Positions 24,842 to 33,544 are shown, counted from the stretch's first letter. The stretch: 64,000 nucleotides of DNA from Nonomuraea muscovyensis (GCF_014207745.1 NZ_JACHJB010000003.1:620001-684000), one strand, 5' to 3'. Program-made: numbers and translations. The notes: generated by a model from the letters alone, not told the origin.

Positions 24842-26305
24842 ATGGGCAAAGATGTGCCGGTCGTTGTTTTCAGCCGGGACGACCGCCGGAAATATCGGGA
24901 AAAGGTGCGTCGATGCCTCGACGTCTTCGCCCAGATGCTCGGCGAGTCCCGCTTCGCCGACGAACGCCCCCTCGCCGGCCTGGAGATCGAGCTCAACCTC
25001 GTGGACGCGGCCGGCGAGCCCGCCATGTGCAACGCAGCCGTCCTCGACGCCATTCAGCGGCCCGACTGGGCGACCGAACTCGGCCAGTTCAACATCGAGA
25101 TCAACATCGAGCCCCAGGACCTGGGTGGCGACGGCGCCCTCAGACTGGAGGACGACGTCAGGGCGCGGCTCAACCACGCGGAGGAGCTCGCCCGCTCCCG
25201 CGGCGGACACCTGGTCCTGGTCGGCATCCTGCCCACGCTGCGCGAACAGGACGTCAACGAGGGCGCGCTGTCGGCCAACCCCCGCTACCGGCTGCTCAAC
25301 GAGCAGATCTTCGCCCTGCGCGGCGAGGACCTGCACCTGTGCATCGAGGGCGTCGAACGCCTCGACACCCACGCCGCCAGCATCGCCCCCGAGGCGGCCT
25401 GCACCAGCGTCCAGCTCCACCTGCAGGTCAGCCCGGACGCGTTCGCGGCCCACTGGAACGCCGCCCAGGCCGTCGCCGGGGCCCAGGTGGCGGTCGCCGC
25501 CAACTCGCCGTACCTGTTCGGCAAGGAACTGCACCGCGAGACCAGGATCGCGCTGTTCGAGCAGGCCACCGACACCCGCCCGGCCGAGCTGAAGCACCAG
25601 GGCGTGCGCCCGCGCGTCTGGTTCGGTGAGCGCTGGATCACCAGCGTCTTCGACCTGTTCGAGGAGAACGTCCGCTACTACTCGGCCCTGCTGCCCATCT
25701 GCGAGGAGGAGGACCCCGAGGCGGAGCTCGCGCAGGGCCGCACCCCCGAACTGCACGAGCTCACCCTGCACAACGGCACGATCTACCGCTGGAACCGGCC
25801 GGTGTACGCGGTGGTCGGCGGCATCCCGCACCTGCGCGTGGAGAACCGGGTGCTGCCCGCGGGCCCGACCGTGCTGGACATCGCGGCCAACGCCGCCTTC
25901 TACTACGGGCTGATGCGCGTCCTGCCGCACGGCGAGCGGCCCATCTGGAGCCAGATGTCGTTCGCCGCGGCGGAGGACAACCTCACCACCGCCGCCCGGC
26001 ACGGCATGGACGCGCGGCTGTACTGGCCGGGGATCGGCGAGGTGTCCGCCGCCGAGCTGGTCCTGCGCCGCCTGCTCCCCCTGGCGTACGAGGGCCTCGC
26101 CACGCGCGGCGTGGACACCGCCGTGGCCGACCGGCTGCTCGGGGTCATCGAGGGACGCTGCCTGACCGGCCGCACCGGCGCGACGTGGCAGGTGGAGAAG
26201 GTGCGCGCCATCGGCGGCGACAGGCACGAGGCGCTGCGCCGGATGACGCTGGAGTACATCGAGCGCATGCACACGAATGAACCCGCGCACACCTGGGAAG
26301 TCTGA
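24842..26305 (+). CDS. Glutamate-cysteine ligase family protein (ATP-grasp-like carboxylate-amine ligase)
   Basis: Enzyme of the glutamate-cysteine ligase superfamily, 487 residues, cytoplasmic. It would join an amine to the gamma-carboxyl of glutamate. Family marks are LAGLEIELNLVD (metal/ATP-binding Glu), FNIEINIEPQDL, and LFGKELHRETRIALFEQA with an Arg/Glu network. The actual amine acceptor is not clear; actinomycetes use mycothiol rather than glutathione, so a role other than glutathione synthesis (for example the ergothioneine or a gamma-glutamyl amide path) is possible. ATG at 24842 has no evident ribosome site. The gene is followed within 5 bases by a lipoprotein gene and is probably co-transcribed with it. 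Confidence 0.8.
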   Translation: MGKDVPVVVFSRDDRRKYREKVRRCLDVFAQMLGESRFADERPLAGLEIELNLVDAAGEPAMCNAAVLDAIQRPDWATELGQFNIEINIEPQDLGGDGALRLEDDVRARLNHAEELARSRGGHLVLVGILPTLREQDVNEGALSANPRYRLLNEQIFALRGEDLHLCIEGVERLDTHAASIAPEAACTSVQLHLQVSPDAFAAHWNAAQAVAGAQVAVAANSPYLFGKELHRETRIALFEQATDTRPAELKHQGVRPRVWFGERWITSVFDLFEENVRYYSALLPICEEEDPEAELAQGRTPELHELTLHNGTIYRWNRPVYAVVGGIPHLRVENRVLPAGPTVLDIAANAAFYYGLMRVLPHGERPIWSQMSFAAAEDNLTTAARHGMDARLYWPGIGEVSAAELVLRRLLPLAYEGLATRGVDTAVADRLLGVIEGRCLTGRTGATWQVEKVRAIGGDRHEALRRMTLEYIERMHTNEPAHTWEV

Positions 26306-26309
26306 TCGC

Positions 26310-26945
26310 GTGACACGCGCCCTCGTCCTCGCCCTGGTGGTCCTTCTCACCGGGTGCGGCCTCACGGGGGTGCCCTCCAGGGACGTACGGGGCGCCGACA
26401 CGTTCGAGGACGACGTCCGGGGCGCGCGGGGGCTCGGCGAGATGTTCTGGAAGCAGCAGTTCAGCGCGTCCGGCCGGACCTACCGGCCGATCATCGACTT
26501 CGTGCCCTACTCCGGGCGGTCGGGTCCGCGCTGCGCCGGGGAGCCCTCCGTGCCCAACAACGCCTTCTACTGCCCCGCCGGCCACTTCGTCGCCTTCGAC
26601 CGCGACTGGATGGAACGGCTGTGGGACGAGATGGGCGACGGGTCCGTGTACATGATCGTGCTGCACGAGCTCGGCCACGCCGTCCAGGCCCAGCTCGACT
26701 CCCGGTTCGAGCTGAACGTCGAGGCGGAGCTGCAGGCCGACTGCTACGCGGGCGGCACGCTGTCGGCCCTGGTCAAGGCGGGGTCGCTGCGGGCCGAACC
26801 AGGCGACGAGGAGGAGCTGCTGCTGAACCTCGAAGCCGCCGGCGACCCCACGGACGACTGGCTCAACCCGGCTGCCCACGGCACGGCCGAGCAGCGCCAG
26901 CAGGCGTTCGCCACCGGCTACAACCGCGGCGTCGGCGCCTGCTGA
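26310..26945 (+). CDS. Lipoprotein zinc metallopeptidase, neutral type
   Basis: Secreted, lipid-anchored putative metalloprotease, 211 residues. The signal peptide TRALVLALVVLLTGC ends in a lipobox LLTGC with the Cys lipidated. Zinc ligands are in VLHELGHAVQ (HExxH), with a downstream E in EAELQADCYAG as the likely third ligand; this resembles the YpfJ-like/neutral zinc metallopeptidase family. The domain covers the rest of the protein and ends in AFATGYNRGVGAC. GTG at 26310 gives the clean signal peptide and lies 4 bases after the upstream stop; an ATG at 26277 would lie in that gene. Its substrate is unknown. Confidence 0.85.
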   Translation: MTRALVLALVVLLTGCGLTGVPSRDVRGADTFEDDVRGARGLGEMFWKQQFSASGRTYRPIIDFVPYSGRSGPRCAGEPSVPNNAFYCPAGHFVAFDRDWMERLWDEMGDGSVYMIVLHELGHAVQAQLDSRFELNVEAELQADCYAGGTLSALVKAGSLRAEPGDEEELLLNLEAAGDPTDDWLNPAAHGTAEQRQQAFATGYNRGVGAC

Positions 26946-27027
26946 CCCCGGGGCCCTCCTGGGATGTACTCAAGGGTCAACCCAGAGGATGATGCGACCG
27001 ATCATGAACGCGGCATAGCGTGGTCGC

Positions 27028-27285
27028 ATGCCCTTGGAGGAGACCGGCTGGCTGCGCGGGGGCGCCTGCAGATCCAGCGACCCTGAGCTCTTCTTCCCCC
27101 TCGCCCCCTCCCCGCCCCAGGAGGCCCGCGCCAAGGCGATCTGCGCCACGTGCCAGGTGCTGGAGGAGTGCCGGTCCTACGCGTTACGCGCGGGGGAGTC
27201 GGAAGGCATCTGGGGCGGCCTCACGCCGCAGGAACGCCGCCGCAGCCGCTTCCCGGCCGGCTGGCGCACCCCCGCCGTCTCCTGA
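27028..27285 (+). CDS. WhiB-family iron-sulfur regulator
   Basis: Small [4Fe-4S] transcription factor, 85 residues, found only in actinobacteria and their phages. The four cluster Cys are C14, C39, C42 and C48 (C-x24-C-x2-C-x5-C). DPELFFP precedes the cluster and GIWGG is the turn that contacts sigma factor; the C-terminal RRRSR is the DNA-binding basic part. Length and motif fit WhiB1/WhiB-like members, but I do not assign a named member. The start is ATG at 27028. The gene is monocistronic, and its last codons overlap a 16-bp tandem repeat. Confidence 0.92.
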   Translation: MPLEETGWLRGGACRSSDPELFFPLAPSPPQEARAKAICATCQVLEECRSYALRAGESEGIWGGLTPQERRRSRFPAGWRTPAVS

Positions 27286-27322
27286 GCCGTCCGTCTCCTG
27301 AGCCGTCCGTCTCCTGAGCCGT
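27275..27322. repeat. 16-bp tandem repeat across the whiB stop
   Basis: Three identical 16-base units (CCGTCTCCTGAGCCGT) at 27275, 27291 and 27307. The first includes the whiB stop TGA at 27283-27285, so each unit carries a TGA. The rest of the gap to 27414 shows no other structure. Confidence 0.9.
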
Positions 27323-27414
27323 CCGCATTCCGCCCTGCCGCCTCCCCGTCCGGGCGAACGCCTGCGTGCCCGCGGCGGCCGACGGGCGGGGTCGAGGCGA
27401 CATAGCCTGCAGGG

Positions 27415-28119
27415 GTGCTGCTTCCCTCGATCGCCGTGCTGGTCGCGGCCAACGTCCTCAACAACAAGGTCGCCCCGCGCCTCGGTCCGCTGACCTCCGC
27501 CGCCGCCACCGCCGCGCTGGTGGCGATGGCGCGCCGGTCGGGGGCGTCATGGCGGGAGCTCGGGTTCGAGCAGCCCCGCCGCGGCGCCCTCGCCGGTGCC
27601 GTCCTGGCCACCGGTGTCGTCGCCGCCTACACGGCCGGTGTCGCGCTGCCGCGCACCCGGCCGCTGTTCCACGACGAGCGCGCGCTGTCACTGTCGCGGG
27701 CGCGCGTGCTGGAGGAGGCCCTCGTGCAGGTCCCGTTCGGCACGGTCCTGCTGGAGGAGGTGGGGTTCAGGGGCGCCCTGTACGGGGGCCTGCGCCGCAC
27801 CCACGGCACGGTGACGGCGACGGCGGTGTCGTCGGCGCTGTTCGGGCTGTGGCACATCCTGCCCGCGATCGACATGGCCCGGGCCAATCCCGCCCTCGGC
27901 GCGCTCACGGCGGGCGAGTCCCCGGGCCGCCTCGACACGGCCCGGGTGGTGGCGGGCAGCGTGGTGTCCACGGGCGTGGCGGGGGTGCTCTTCTGTGAGT
28001 TGCGCCGCCGGGCCGGGCTGCTGGCCCCGTCGATGCTCCACCTGTCCACCAACTCCCTCGGCTACCTCTTCGCCCGCCTCGTGGGAAGGCAGGGAACAGG
28101 GATTTCGCCTGAGGGGTGA
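27415..28119 (+). CDS. CPBP-family intramembrane metalloprotease
   Basis: Abi/CPBP (CAAX-protease-like) membrane protein, 234 residues, with about six hydrophobic segments. The family motifs are EEVGFRG (EExxxR) at about residue 118, FGLWHI (FxxxH) at about 147, and HLSTNSLGY near the end, which supply the metal ligands and catalytic residues. Such proteases process lipoproteins or bacteriocin-related peptides; the substrate here is unknown. The start is GTG at 27415, with no strong ribosome site. Its neighbours are whiB and vapB; no functional link is apparent. Confidence 0.85.
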   Translation: MLLPSIAVLVAANVLNNKVAPRLGPLTSAAATAALVAMARRSGASWRELGFEQPRRGALAGAVLATGVVAAYTAGVALPRTRPLFHDERALSLSRARVLEEALVQVPFGTVLLEEVGFRGALYGGLRRTHGTVTATAVSSALFGLWHILPAIDMARANPALGALTAGESPGRLDTARVVAGSVVSTGVAGVLFCELRRRAGLLAPSMLHLSTNSLGYLFARLVGRQGTGISPEG

Positions 28120-28219
28120 AGATCCTCCACCGCGTCTCGGCGTGCACGGAGAGGAACGGCCCGGATGCACTACGTTCTCCGCAGCGCACGTTCCGTAGGT
28201 GATGAAGTGCGGAGCGTGC

Positions 28220-28248
28220 GTATATCAAGATCACTATCTGTGATATAC
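28220..28248. promoter_or_regulatory. Palindromic operator of the vapBC pair
   Basis: GTATATCA (28220-28227) and TGATATAC (28241-28248) form a perfect 8-bp inverted repeat with a 13-base spacer; inside, ATCAC-TATCT-GTGAT (28230-28244) is a second nested dyad. It sits 27 bases before vapB, in a small AT-rich patch. Such sites bind VapB/VapBC for autoregulation. The ribosome site GGAGGTGAT follows at 28261. Confidence 0.65.
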
Positions 28249-28274
28249 GGTGGAGGTAACGGAGGTGATGCCCC

Positions 28275-28475
28275 TTGCGTACGGTCATCGACATCGACAA
28301 GGAGCTCCTGGAAGTCGTTCAGGAGGAGCTTGGGACGAAGAACATGAAGGAGACGGTCCACGCCGCGCTGGCGGAGGTCGCCGAAAGGGCAAAGCGTCGA
28401 GAAGCGTTCGAATACTGGACCTCACGGGACAATACCGATCTCTTGGATCCGGAGATCATGAAGCATCCGTGGTAG
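28275..28475 (+). CDS. VapB-type antitoxin
   Basis: Small antitoxin of 66 residues. The ribbon-helix-helix-like N-terminus RTVIDIDKELLEVVQEELG is the DNA-binding part; the MKETVHAALAEVAERAKRREAF stretch is typical of VapB, and the C-terminal WTSRDNTDLLDPEIM would occlude the toxin active site. It starts with TTG at 28275, 5 to 6 bases after GGAGGTGAT. Its last bases overlap the toxin gene. The patch is less GC-rich than the surroundings, consistent with a mobile toxin-antitoxin module. Confidence 0.85.
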   Translation: MRTVIDIDKELLEVVQEELGTKNMKETVHAALAEVAERAKRREAFEYWTSRDNTDLLDPEIMKHPW

Positions 28476-28897
28476 CCACCGGCGTGGTCTACCTCATCGA
28501 CAAGAGCGCGCTGGCGCGCATGCCGAACCCGCTCGTTGGGCGTGCGCTGAAGCCGCTCATGCTCGACAAGATGCTGGCGATCTGCACGGTGACGCAGCTC
28601 GAAGTCCTCTTCAGCGCCCGAGATCCGGCAGGGTATGAACTCGACGCACGGCACCTGCGCGACGACTTCCGCTTTCTGGAGCTCAATGCCGAAGTACGGG
28701 AACGAGCACTCGCCGTGCAGGGCTTACTCGCCCGTAAGTCGCAGCACCGAGGTGTCGGGCCCAACGACCTGCTGATCGCGGCCTGCGCGGAGATGCACGG
28801 GGCGACGGTGCTGCACTACGACCGTGACTACGACGTCATCTCCGAGGTCACCGGCCAGCCGTCCCTGTGGGTGGTGCCACCGGGCTCCGTGTCATGA
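28469..28897 (+). CDS. VapC-type PIN-domain toxin (ribonuclease)
   Basis: PIN-domain RNase, about 142 residues. Acidic residues of the metal site are in YLIDKSAL (Asp), TVTQLEVLFSA (Glu) and GPNDLLIAACAE (Asp), with HYDRDYDVIS as the fourth acidic stretch. This is the ordinary VapC arrangement; these toxins cleave tRNA or rRNA when the antitoxin is lost. The start is uncertain: GTG 28469 overlaps the vapB stop by 7 bases, GTG 28484 is nine bases past it. Part of the vapBC operon with the dyad operator. Confidence 0.85.
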   Translation: MVATGVVYLIDKSALARMPNPLVGRALKPLMLDKMLAICTVTQLEVLFSARDPAGYELDARHLRDDFRFLELNAEVRERALAVQGLLARKSQHRGVGPNDLLIAACAEMHGATVLHYDRDYDVISEVTGQPSLWVVPPGSVS

Positions 28898-28992
28898 CGT
28901 GCCCGGCCTCCGCCCGCGCACGGAGGCCGGACCGGAGAGCGGTGTTGCTGCCGTGCCGGTGGGGTGAGGACTGGTGGGGTGCGGACCGGAGG

Positions 28993-29712
28993 TCAGGCCG
29001 TGGGGACGACCTGGAAGGCCTCCGCGTAGCGGCCCTCGCCGAAGCCGGCCCGGGCCGCCCACGCCGCCCAGCGCCGCTTGACCGCCTCCTCGAACCCCTC
29101 CACGTGCGCGATCTGGCTCACGTGCGACTGCAGGGCCGCCAGCTTGCGGTCGAGGACGCCGGTGACGTCCACCCAGTGGTCGGGCGTCATGCCGCCCATC
29201 AGCCACACCTCACGCGCCGTCCACGCCTCCAGGCCCTCCTCCCGCAGCAGTTCGGGGAAGGCGTAGGGGTTGCGGGCATCGGGGTAGACCGCGTCGAGCG
29301 TGGCGCCGCCGACGGCGCGGTGGTCGGGATGGCTGGGCGCGACGAACTGGTAGTTGCGGTCGGGGTGGTGGGTGATCACCAGATCGGGGCGTACCTGGCG
29401 GATGACGCGGGCGATGTCGCGCCGCAACTCCAGCGACGGCGTCACCGTCCCGTCGGAACGGCCGAGGAAGCGCACGTCCGTCACGCCGACGGCCTTGGCG
29501 GCGGCCGTCTGCTCGGTCCGGCGCAGCTCGGCCATGCCGGAGTTGTCGAGCTCGCGTTCGTTGCCGCCGGCGTCGCCGTCGGTGACCAGCAGGTAGGTGA
29601 CCTGGACGCCGCTGTCGACGAAGAGCGCCACCGCGCCGGCGGCGCCGAAGTCCACGTCGTCCGGGTGGGCCGTGACGGTCAGGACCCTGTTGATCTCGCT
29701 CTCGGCCAGCAT
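28993..29712 (-). CDS. PIG-L/LmbE-family deacetylase
   Basis: Zinc-dependent N-deacetylase fold, 239 residues, cytoplasmic. TAHPDDVDFGAAG has the AHPDD metal motif, and PSHPDHRAVG supplies the third His. The family includes mycothiol deacetylase MshB and mycothiol-S-conjugate amidase, so a thiol-related or sugar substrate is likely in an actinomycete; the exact one is unclear. ATG at 29712 is chosen because GGGAG lies just upstream; the frame extends to 29766. It is divergent from pcrA. Confidence 0.87.
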   Translation of the reverse strand: MLAESEINRVLTVTAHPDDVDFGAAGAVALFVDSGVQVTYLLVTDGDAGGNERELDNSGMAELRRTEQTAAAKAVGVTDVRFLGRSDGTVTPSLELRRDIARVIRQVRPDLVITHHPDRNYQFVAPSHPDHRAVGGATLDAVYPDARNPYAFPELLREEGLEAWTAREVWLMGGMTPDHWVDVTGVLDRKLAALQSHVSQIAHVEGFEEAVKRRWAAWAARAGFGEGRYAEAFQVVPTA

Positions 29713-29778
29713 GATCTCCCTTTCTGATCTCCTGACCGGAGACAACCACCGATCCGCGATCGGCATTCCGGGCGCCGA

Positions 29779-29806
29779 TTGTCGGTGGAGCGTCTTAACC
29801 TAGAAT
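29779..29806 (+). promoter_or_regulatory. Candidate promoter of the pcrA helicase gene
   Basis: TTGTCG (29779-29784) and TAGAAT (29801-29806) stand 16 bases apart, the right spacing for a housekeeping sigma promoter. Transcription would start at about 29813, just downstream of the GTG at 29809, so either the message starts with a later codon or this is not the true promoter. Confidence 0.35.
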
Positions 29807-29808
29807 GC

Positions 29809-32058
29809 GTGCCGACCACCCAGGTCTCTGTTGACCACCCCTTGCTCGACGGACTCAACGCGCAGCAACGCGAGGCCGTGATCCATCACGGCAGCCCGCT
29901 GCTGATCGTGGCGGGAGCGGGCTCGGGCAAGACGCGGGTGCTCACCCACCGCATCGCCTACCTGCTCGCCGAGCGCGACGCGCATCCGGGCGAGATCCTG
30001 GCGATCACGTTCACCAACAAGGCCGCCCGCGAGATGAAGGAGCGCATCGACAAGCTGGTCGGGCCGCGCTCCAGGGCGATGTGGGTGATGACGTTCCACA
30101 GCGCCTGCATGCGCATCCTGCGCCGCGAGGCCAAGCGGCTCGGCTTCCCCTCCAGCTTCTCCATCTACGACCAGGCCGACTCGCAGCGGCTGATGGCGAT
30201 GGTCTGCCGCGAGATGGACCTCGACCCCAAGCGCTATCCGCCGAGGTCGTTCTCGGCCCAGGTGAGCAACTTCAAGAACGAGCTGATCGACTACGAGACC
30301 GCGCTCGACAAGGCCGGCTCCCACCTGGAGAAGGTGCTGGCCGAGGCCTACAAGAGCTACCAGCTCAAGCTCACCGAGTCCGGCGCGATGGACTTCGACG
30401 ACATCATCATGAACACGGTGACGCTCTTCCAGCTCTTCCCCGAGGTGGCCGAGCACTACCGGATGCGGTTCAGGCACGTCCTGGTCGACGAGTACCAGGA
30501 CACCAACCACGCCCAGTACATCCTGATCAGGGAGCTGGTGGGCCGTCCCGAGCTGCGCACCAGCGACGGCGAGCTGGTCCGGTCGGGCGCCGAGCAGTCG
30601 CAGTTGTGCGTCGTCGGCGACGCCGACCAGTCGATCTACGCCTTCCGCGGCGCGACGATCCGCAACATCCTGGAGTTCGAGCGCGACTACCCCGACGCCC
30701 GCACCATCCTGCTGGAGCAGAACTACCGCTCCACCCAGAACATCCTGGCCGCCGCCAACGCGGTCATCGCGCGCAACGAGTCGCGCAAGCCCAAGAACCT
30801 CTGGTCCGACCAGGGCGACGGCCCCAAGATCGTCGGATACGTGGCCGACAACGAGCACGACGAGGCCGTGTTCGTCGCCCAGGAGGTCGACCGGCTCTGC
30901 GACGAGGAAGACGTCAGGCCGGGCGACGTCGCCGTCTTCTACCGCACCAACGCCGCCTCCCGGGTCTTCGAGGAGATCTTCATCCGCACCGGCCTGCCGT
31001 ACAAGGTGGTCGGCGGCGTGCGCTTCTACGAGCGCAAGGAGGTCAAGGACCTGCTGGCCTACCTCCGGGTGCTGGCCAACCCCGCCGACGTGGTGTCCCT
31101 GCGGCGCATACTCAACGTGCCCAAGCGCGGCATCGGCGACCGTGCCGAGGCGATGATCGAGGCGCTGTCGTCGCGCGAGCGCATCTCCTACTGGGACGCG
31201 CTGCGCAGGGCCGACGAGGCGTACGGGATGGCGACCCGCTCGCTCAACGCCGTGCGTGAGTTCGTGGCGATGATCGAGGAGCTGATCGGCAAGGCCGCGG
31301 GCATGCCGCCGTCGGCGCTGGCCGAGGAGGTGCTGGTCGCCACCGGCTACCGCGCCGAGCTGGAGGCGTCGGAGGACCCGCAGGACGAGTCGCGCCTCGA
31401 AAACCTCAACGAGCTCGTCTCGGTGGCCTCGGAGTTCGAGGAGGCCAACCCCGAGGGCACGCTGGTGGAGTTCCTGGAGCAGGTGTCGCTGGTGGCCGAC
31501 GCCGACCAGATCCCCGAGGCCGACGGCGGGCAGGGCGTGGTCACGCTGATGACGCTGCACACCGCCAAGGGCCTGGAGTTCCCGGTGGTGTTCCTGACGG
31601 CCATGGAGGACGGCGTCTTCCCGCACGTCCGCTCCCTGGGCGAGCCCAAGGAGCTGGAGGAGGAGCGCCGCCTGGCCTACGTCGGCATCACCCGGGCCCA
31701 GAAGCGCCTCTACCTGACGCGGGCGGCGGTGCGCAGCTCGTGGGGCTCGCCGTCGTTCAACCCGGCCTCGCGGTTCGTGAACGAGGTTCCCGGGCAGCTG
31801 ATCGACTGGCGTACCCCGCCGGAGAAGACGGCCTGGACCGCGGCCACCCGGCGCGAGCCCGCCGCCGCTGCCCCGAAGAAGAGCTCGCGGGCGGTGCCGT
31901 CACTGACCCCGGGGGACCGGGTGTCGCACGACGCCTTCGGGCTGGGCACCGTCGTGTCGGTGGACGGGGTGGCCGAGAAGACCAAGGTCAAGATCGACTT
32001 CGGCAGTGGGGGCGAGAAGACGCTCCTGCTGGCGTACGCGCCGCTGGAGAAGCTCTAG
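29809..32058 (+). CDS. pcrA: ATP-dependent 3'-5' DNA helicase PcrA/UvrD
   Basis: Superfamily 1A helicase for repair and removal of proteins from DNA, about 749 residues. Motifs in order: GAGSGKTRVLTHRI (Walker A), FTNKAAREMKERI (Ia), VLVDEYQDTNHAQY (Walker B), GDADQSIYAFRGA (III), LEQNYRST (IV), LMTLHTAKGLEFPVVFL (V) and RLAYVGITRAQKRLYL (VI). The C-terminal 60 residues (GDRVSHDAFGLGTVVSVDG) are the Tudor-like domain that binds RNA polymerase. GTG 29809 is the likely start, but TTG 29779 and TTG near 29842 are possible. It lies alone, with its end 8 bases from a convergent gene. Confidence 0.93.
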   Translation: MPTTQVSVDHPLLDGLNAQQREAVIHHGSPLLIVAGAGSGKTRVLTHRIAYLLAERDAHPGEILAITFTNKAAREMKERIDKLVGPRSRAMWVMTFHSACMRILRREAKRLGFPSSFSIYDQADSQRLMAMVCREMDLDPKRYPPRSFSAQVSNFKNELIDYETALDKAGSHLEKVLAEAYKSYQLKLTESGAMDFDDIIMNTVTLFQLFPEVAEHYRMRFRHVLVDEYQDTNHAQYILIRELVGRPELRTSDGELVRSGAEQSQLCVVGDADQSIYAFRGATIRNILEFERDYPDARTILLEQNYRSTQNILAAANAVIARNESRKPKNLWSDQGDGPKIVGYVADNEHDEAVFVAQEVDRLCDEEDVRPGDVAVFYRTNAASRVFEEIFIRTGLPYKVVGGVRFYERKEVKDLLAYLRVLANPADVVSLRRILNVPKRGIGDRAEAMIEALSSRERISYWDALRRADEAYGMATRSLNAVREFVAMIEELIGKAAGMPPSALAEEVLVATGYRAELEASEDPQDESRLENLNELVSVASEFEEANPEGTLVEFLEQVSLVADADQIPEADGGQGVVTLMTLHTAKGLEFPVVFLTAMEDGVFPHVRSLGEPKELEEERRLAYVGITRAQKRLYLTRAAVRSSWGSPSFNPASRFVNEVPGQLIDWRTPPEKTAWTAATRREPAAAAPKKSSRAVPSLTPGDRVSHDAFGLGTVVSVDGVAEKTKVKIDFGSGGEKTLLLAYAPLEKL

Positions 32059-32066
32059 TTACGCTA

Positions 32067-32690
32067 CTAGCGCCGGCCGCCGAACTCCCAGCGGTGCACT
32101 TCCACGCTCTCGTACATCCCGGCCCGCCCGCAGGGGCCGTTCGGCAGCACGGCTTCGGCGGCCTTGCGATCCGGCAGCTCGGCCATCAAGGCGGTGCCCA
32201 TCCATTCGTTGCCGTCCTCGGACAGCAGCGAGCCGCCGACGATCATACGGTCGCCGTAGTCGGCGCCGGTGAGGTAACGGCGGTAGTCGTCGCTCAAGCT
32301 CTCACGGGCGGCGGCCATCCCCGGCTTGGCATGGCCGATGATGAGGAACCGCTCGTAGCCGTCGACGCCGCCGGTGAAGTCCCACATCGTGCGACCGACC
32401 ATGGCCCGCCAGCGCCGCATGAGCACCTCGCCGTACACGCCGGCCCGGTAGTTCGGCTCGTCGAACGCGAACGCCCGCGCGGCGGTGGCGTCCGGCAGGT
32501 CGACGACGTGCATGCTGCCGGTCGGCGTCTCGTCCGGCAACAGCGTGGGACCCCGCGCGATCATCGCCTCGCCGTAAGGGTCCATGAACGACCAGTGAGT
32601 TTCGATGAGCTCGGCACGCAGCGGCCAGGAGCCGACCCGGTCCCGGCAATAGAAGAAGTACTCCACTGAGGGATCATATGAACTCGTCAT
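32067..32690 (-). CDS. Tandem YCII-domain protein
   Basis: Two YciI-like ferredoxin-fold domains in one chain of 207 residues: the first opens EYFFYCRDRVGSW and ends near VYGEVLMRRW, the second opens ERFLIIGHAKPGM and ends at GMYESVEVHRW. Each has the repeated HW-S-F-MD/D-D-Y-R-R-Y pattern and the Asp-rich loop. YCII proteins are small enzymes or regulators of unclear chemistry. The stop is 8 bases from pcrA, and no terminator was seen. Function is unknown. Confidence 0.75.
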   Translation of the reverse strand: MTSSYDPSVEYFFYCRDRVGSWPLRAELIETHWSFMDPYGEAMIARGPTLLPDETPTGSMHVVDLPDATAARAFAFDEPNYRAGVYGEVLMRRWRAMVGRTMWDFTGGVDGYERFLIIGHAKPGMAAARESLSDDYRRYLTGADYGDRMIVGGSLLSEDGNEWMGTALMAELPDRKAAEAVLPNGPCGRAGMYESVEVHRWEFGGRR

Positions 32691-32744
32691 GACCCACTAT
32701 GACGATCTCCCGAAATGGTGGAAATGGGGCGACGGATGATCCGG

Positions 32745-32936
32745 CTCCAGTGATGGACGCTCGTGTGGACTCCGCGGCGGATCAACTGGGCGGTCAGGTA
32801 GCCGAACCAGCGCTCGACCTGGCTGATCCACGAGGAGCCGGTGGGGGCGGGGCGCAGGTGGACGCGGGGGTGGCGGGCCGGCCAGGCTTTGATCACCGGG
32901 GTCTCGCGGGTGCCGTGGTTGTCACAGATCAACCCG
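32745..32936 (-). pseudogene. IS630-family transposase C-terminal remnant
   Basis: On the minus strand the translation reads LICDNHGTRETPVIKAW then PTGSSWISQVERWFGYL, then AQLIRRGVHTSVH. This matches the end of IS630 DDE transposases (LVLDNYGTHKTPxVKxW, SSWLNQVERWF, RRGTHRSV), including the second D of DDE (in CDN) and the E in QVERWF. The first half of the gene is absent, and downstream of SVH the frame diverges, so this is a decayed fragment of about 190 bases. No inverted terminal repeat or target duplication was found. It lies in the 320-base gap before a small membrane protein gene. Confidence 0.75.
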
Positions 32937-33010
32937 CTCCCCCGCGCGGGGGAGGCGGTTCGCTCCCGGAGGGGAACCGGCCCGATCCAGGACAGAGCAC
33001 GATCGTGTCC

Positions 33011-33523
33011 ATGGACACCGCCGCCTCTCCCGTCACTCCTGGCGTGACCGCACCCCGCTGGACACGATGGGTGGCACACACCATCGCGGTCGCCGTCCTG
33101 CCCTCCAGCCTGTGGCGGCTCGGCATGGCCATGGGCTTCCCTCTCGGCTACACGACGGAGGGCTTCGCCGTCATCCGCCCGCCCGGGGTGTGGGGGCCGC
33201 TCTGGCTGGTCCTGCTCAGCATCATGACCGAGGGGGCCGCGTTGCTCTCCTTCGGGCTGGTGCACGGGTGGGGCGAGGTCTTCCCCCGTTGGATCCCGCT
33301 CGTCGGCGGCAGTCGCGTGCCCCGGCTCGCCGTCCTGATCCCCGCCTGGGCCGGGGTCGTGGTGCTCGCGGGACTCTGGACCCCGTTCGTGTTCTGGTGG
33401 CAGTTCCCCGACCCCGGCATGACCGAAGCCGGCCACACGCTGGTCGGCTTCCTCTACCTGCCCCTGGTCGCCTGGGCTCCGCTCCTCGCGGCGCTGGTCC
33501 TGTCGTACCAGCGCCGCACCTGA
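33011..33523 (+). CDS. Four-helix membrane protein of unknown function
   Basis: 170 residues with four hydrophobic segments: HTIAVAVLPSSLWRLGMAMG, LWLVLLSIMTEGAALLSFGL, VLIPAWAGVVVLAGLWTPFVFW and LVGFLYLPLVAWAPLLAALVL. I do not recognise the family, although similar hypothetical proteins are common in actinomycetes. ATG 33011 or GTG 33005 may start it. Its upstream control region has been invaded by the IS630 remnant, so its promoter may be changed. Confidence 0.65.
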   Translation: MDTAASPVTPGVTAPRWTRWVAHTIAVAVLPSSLWRLGMAMGFPLGYTTEGFAVIRPPGVWGPLWLVLLSIMTEGAALLSFGLVHGWGEVFPRWIPLVGGSRVPRLAVLIPAWAGVVVLAGLWTPFVFWWQFPDPGMTEAGHTLVGFLYLPLVAWAPLLAALVLSYQRRT

Positions 33524-33544
33524 TCCTCTCCGCCGGAGAACGGG

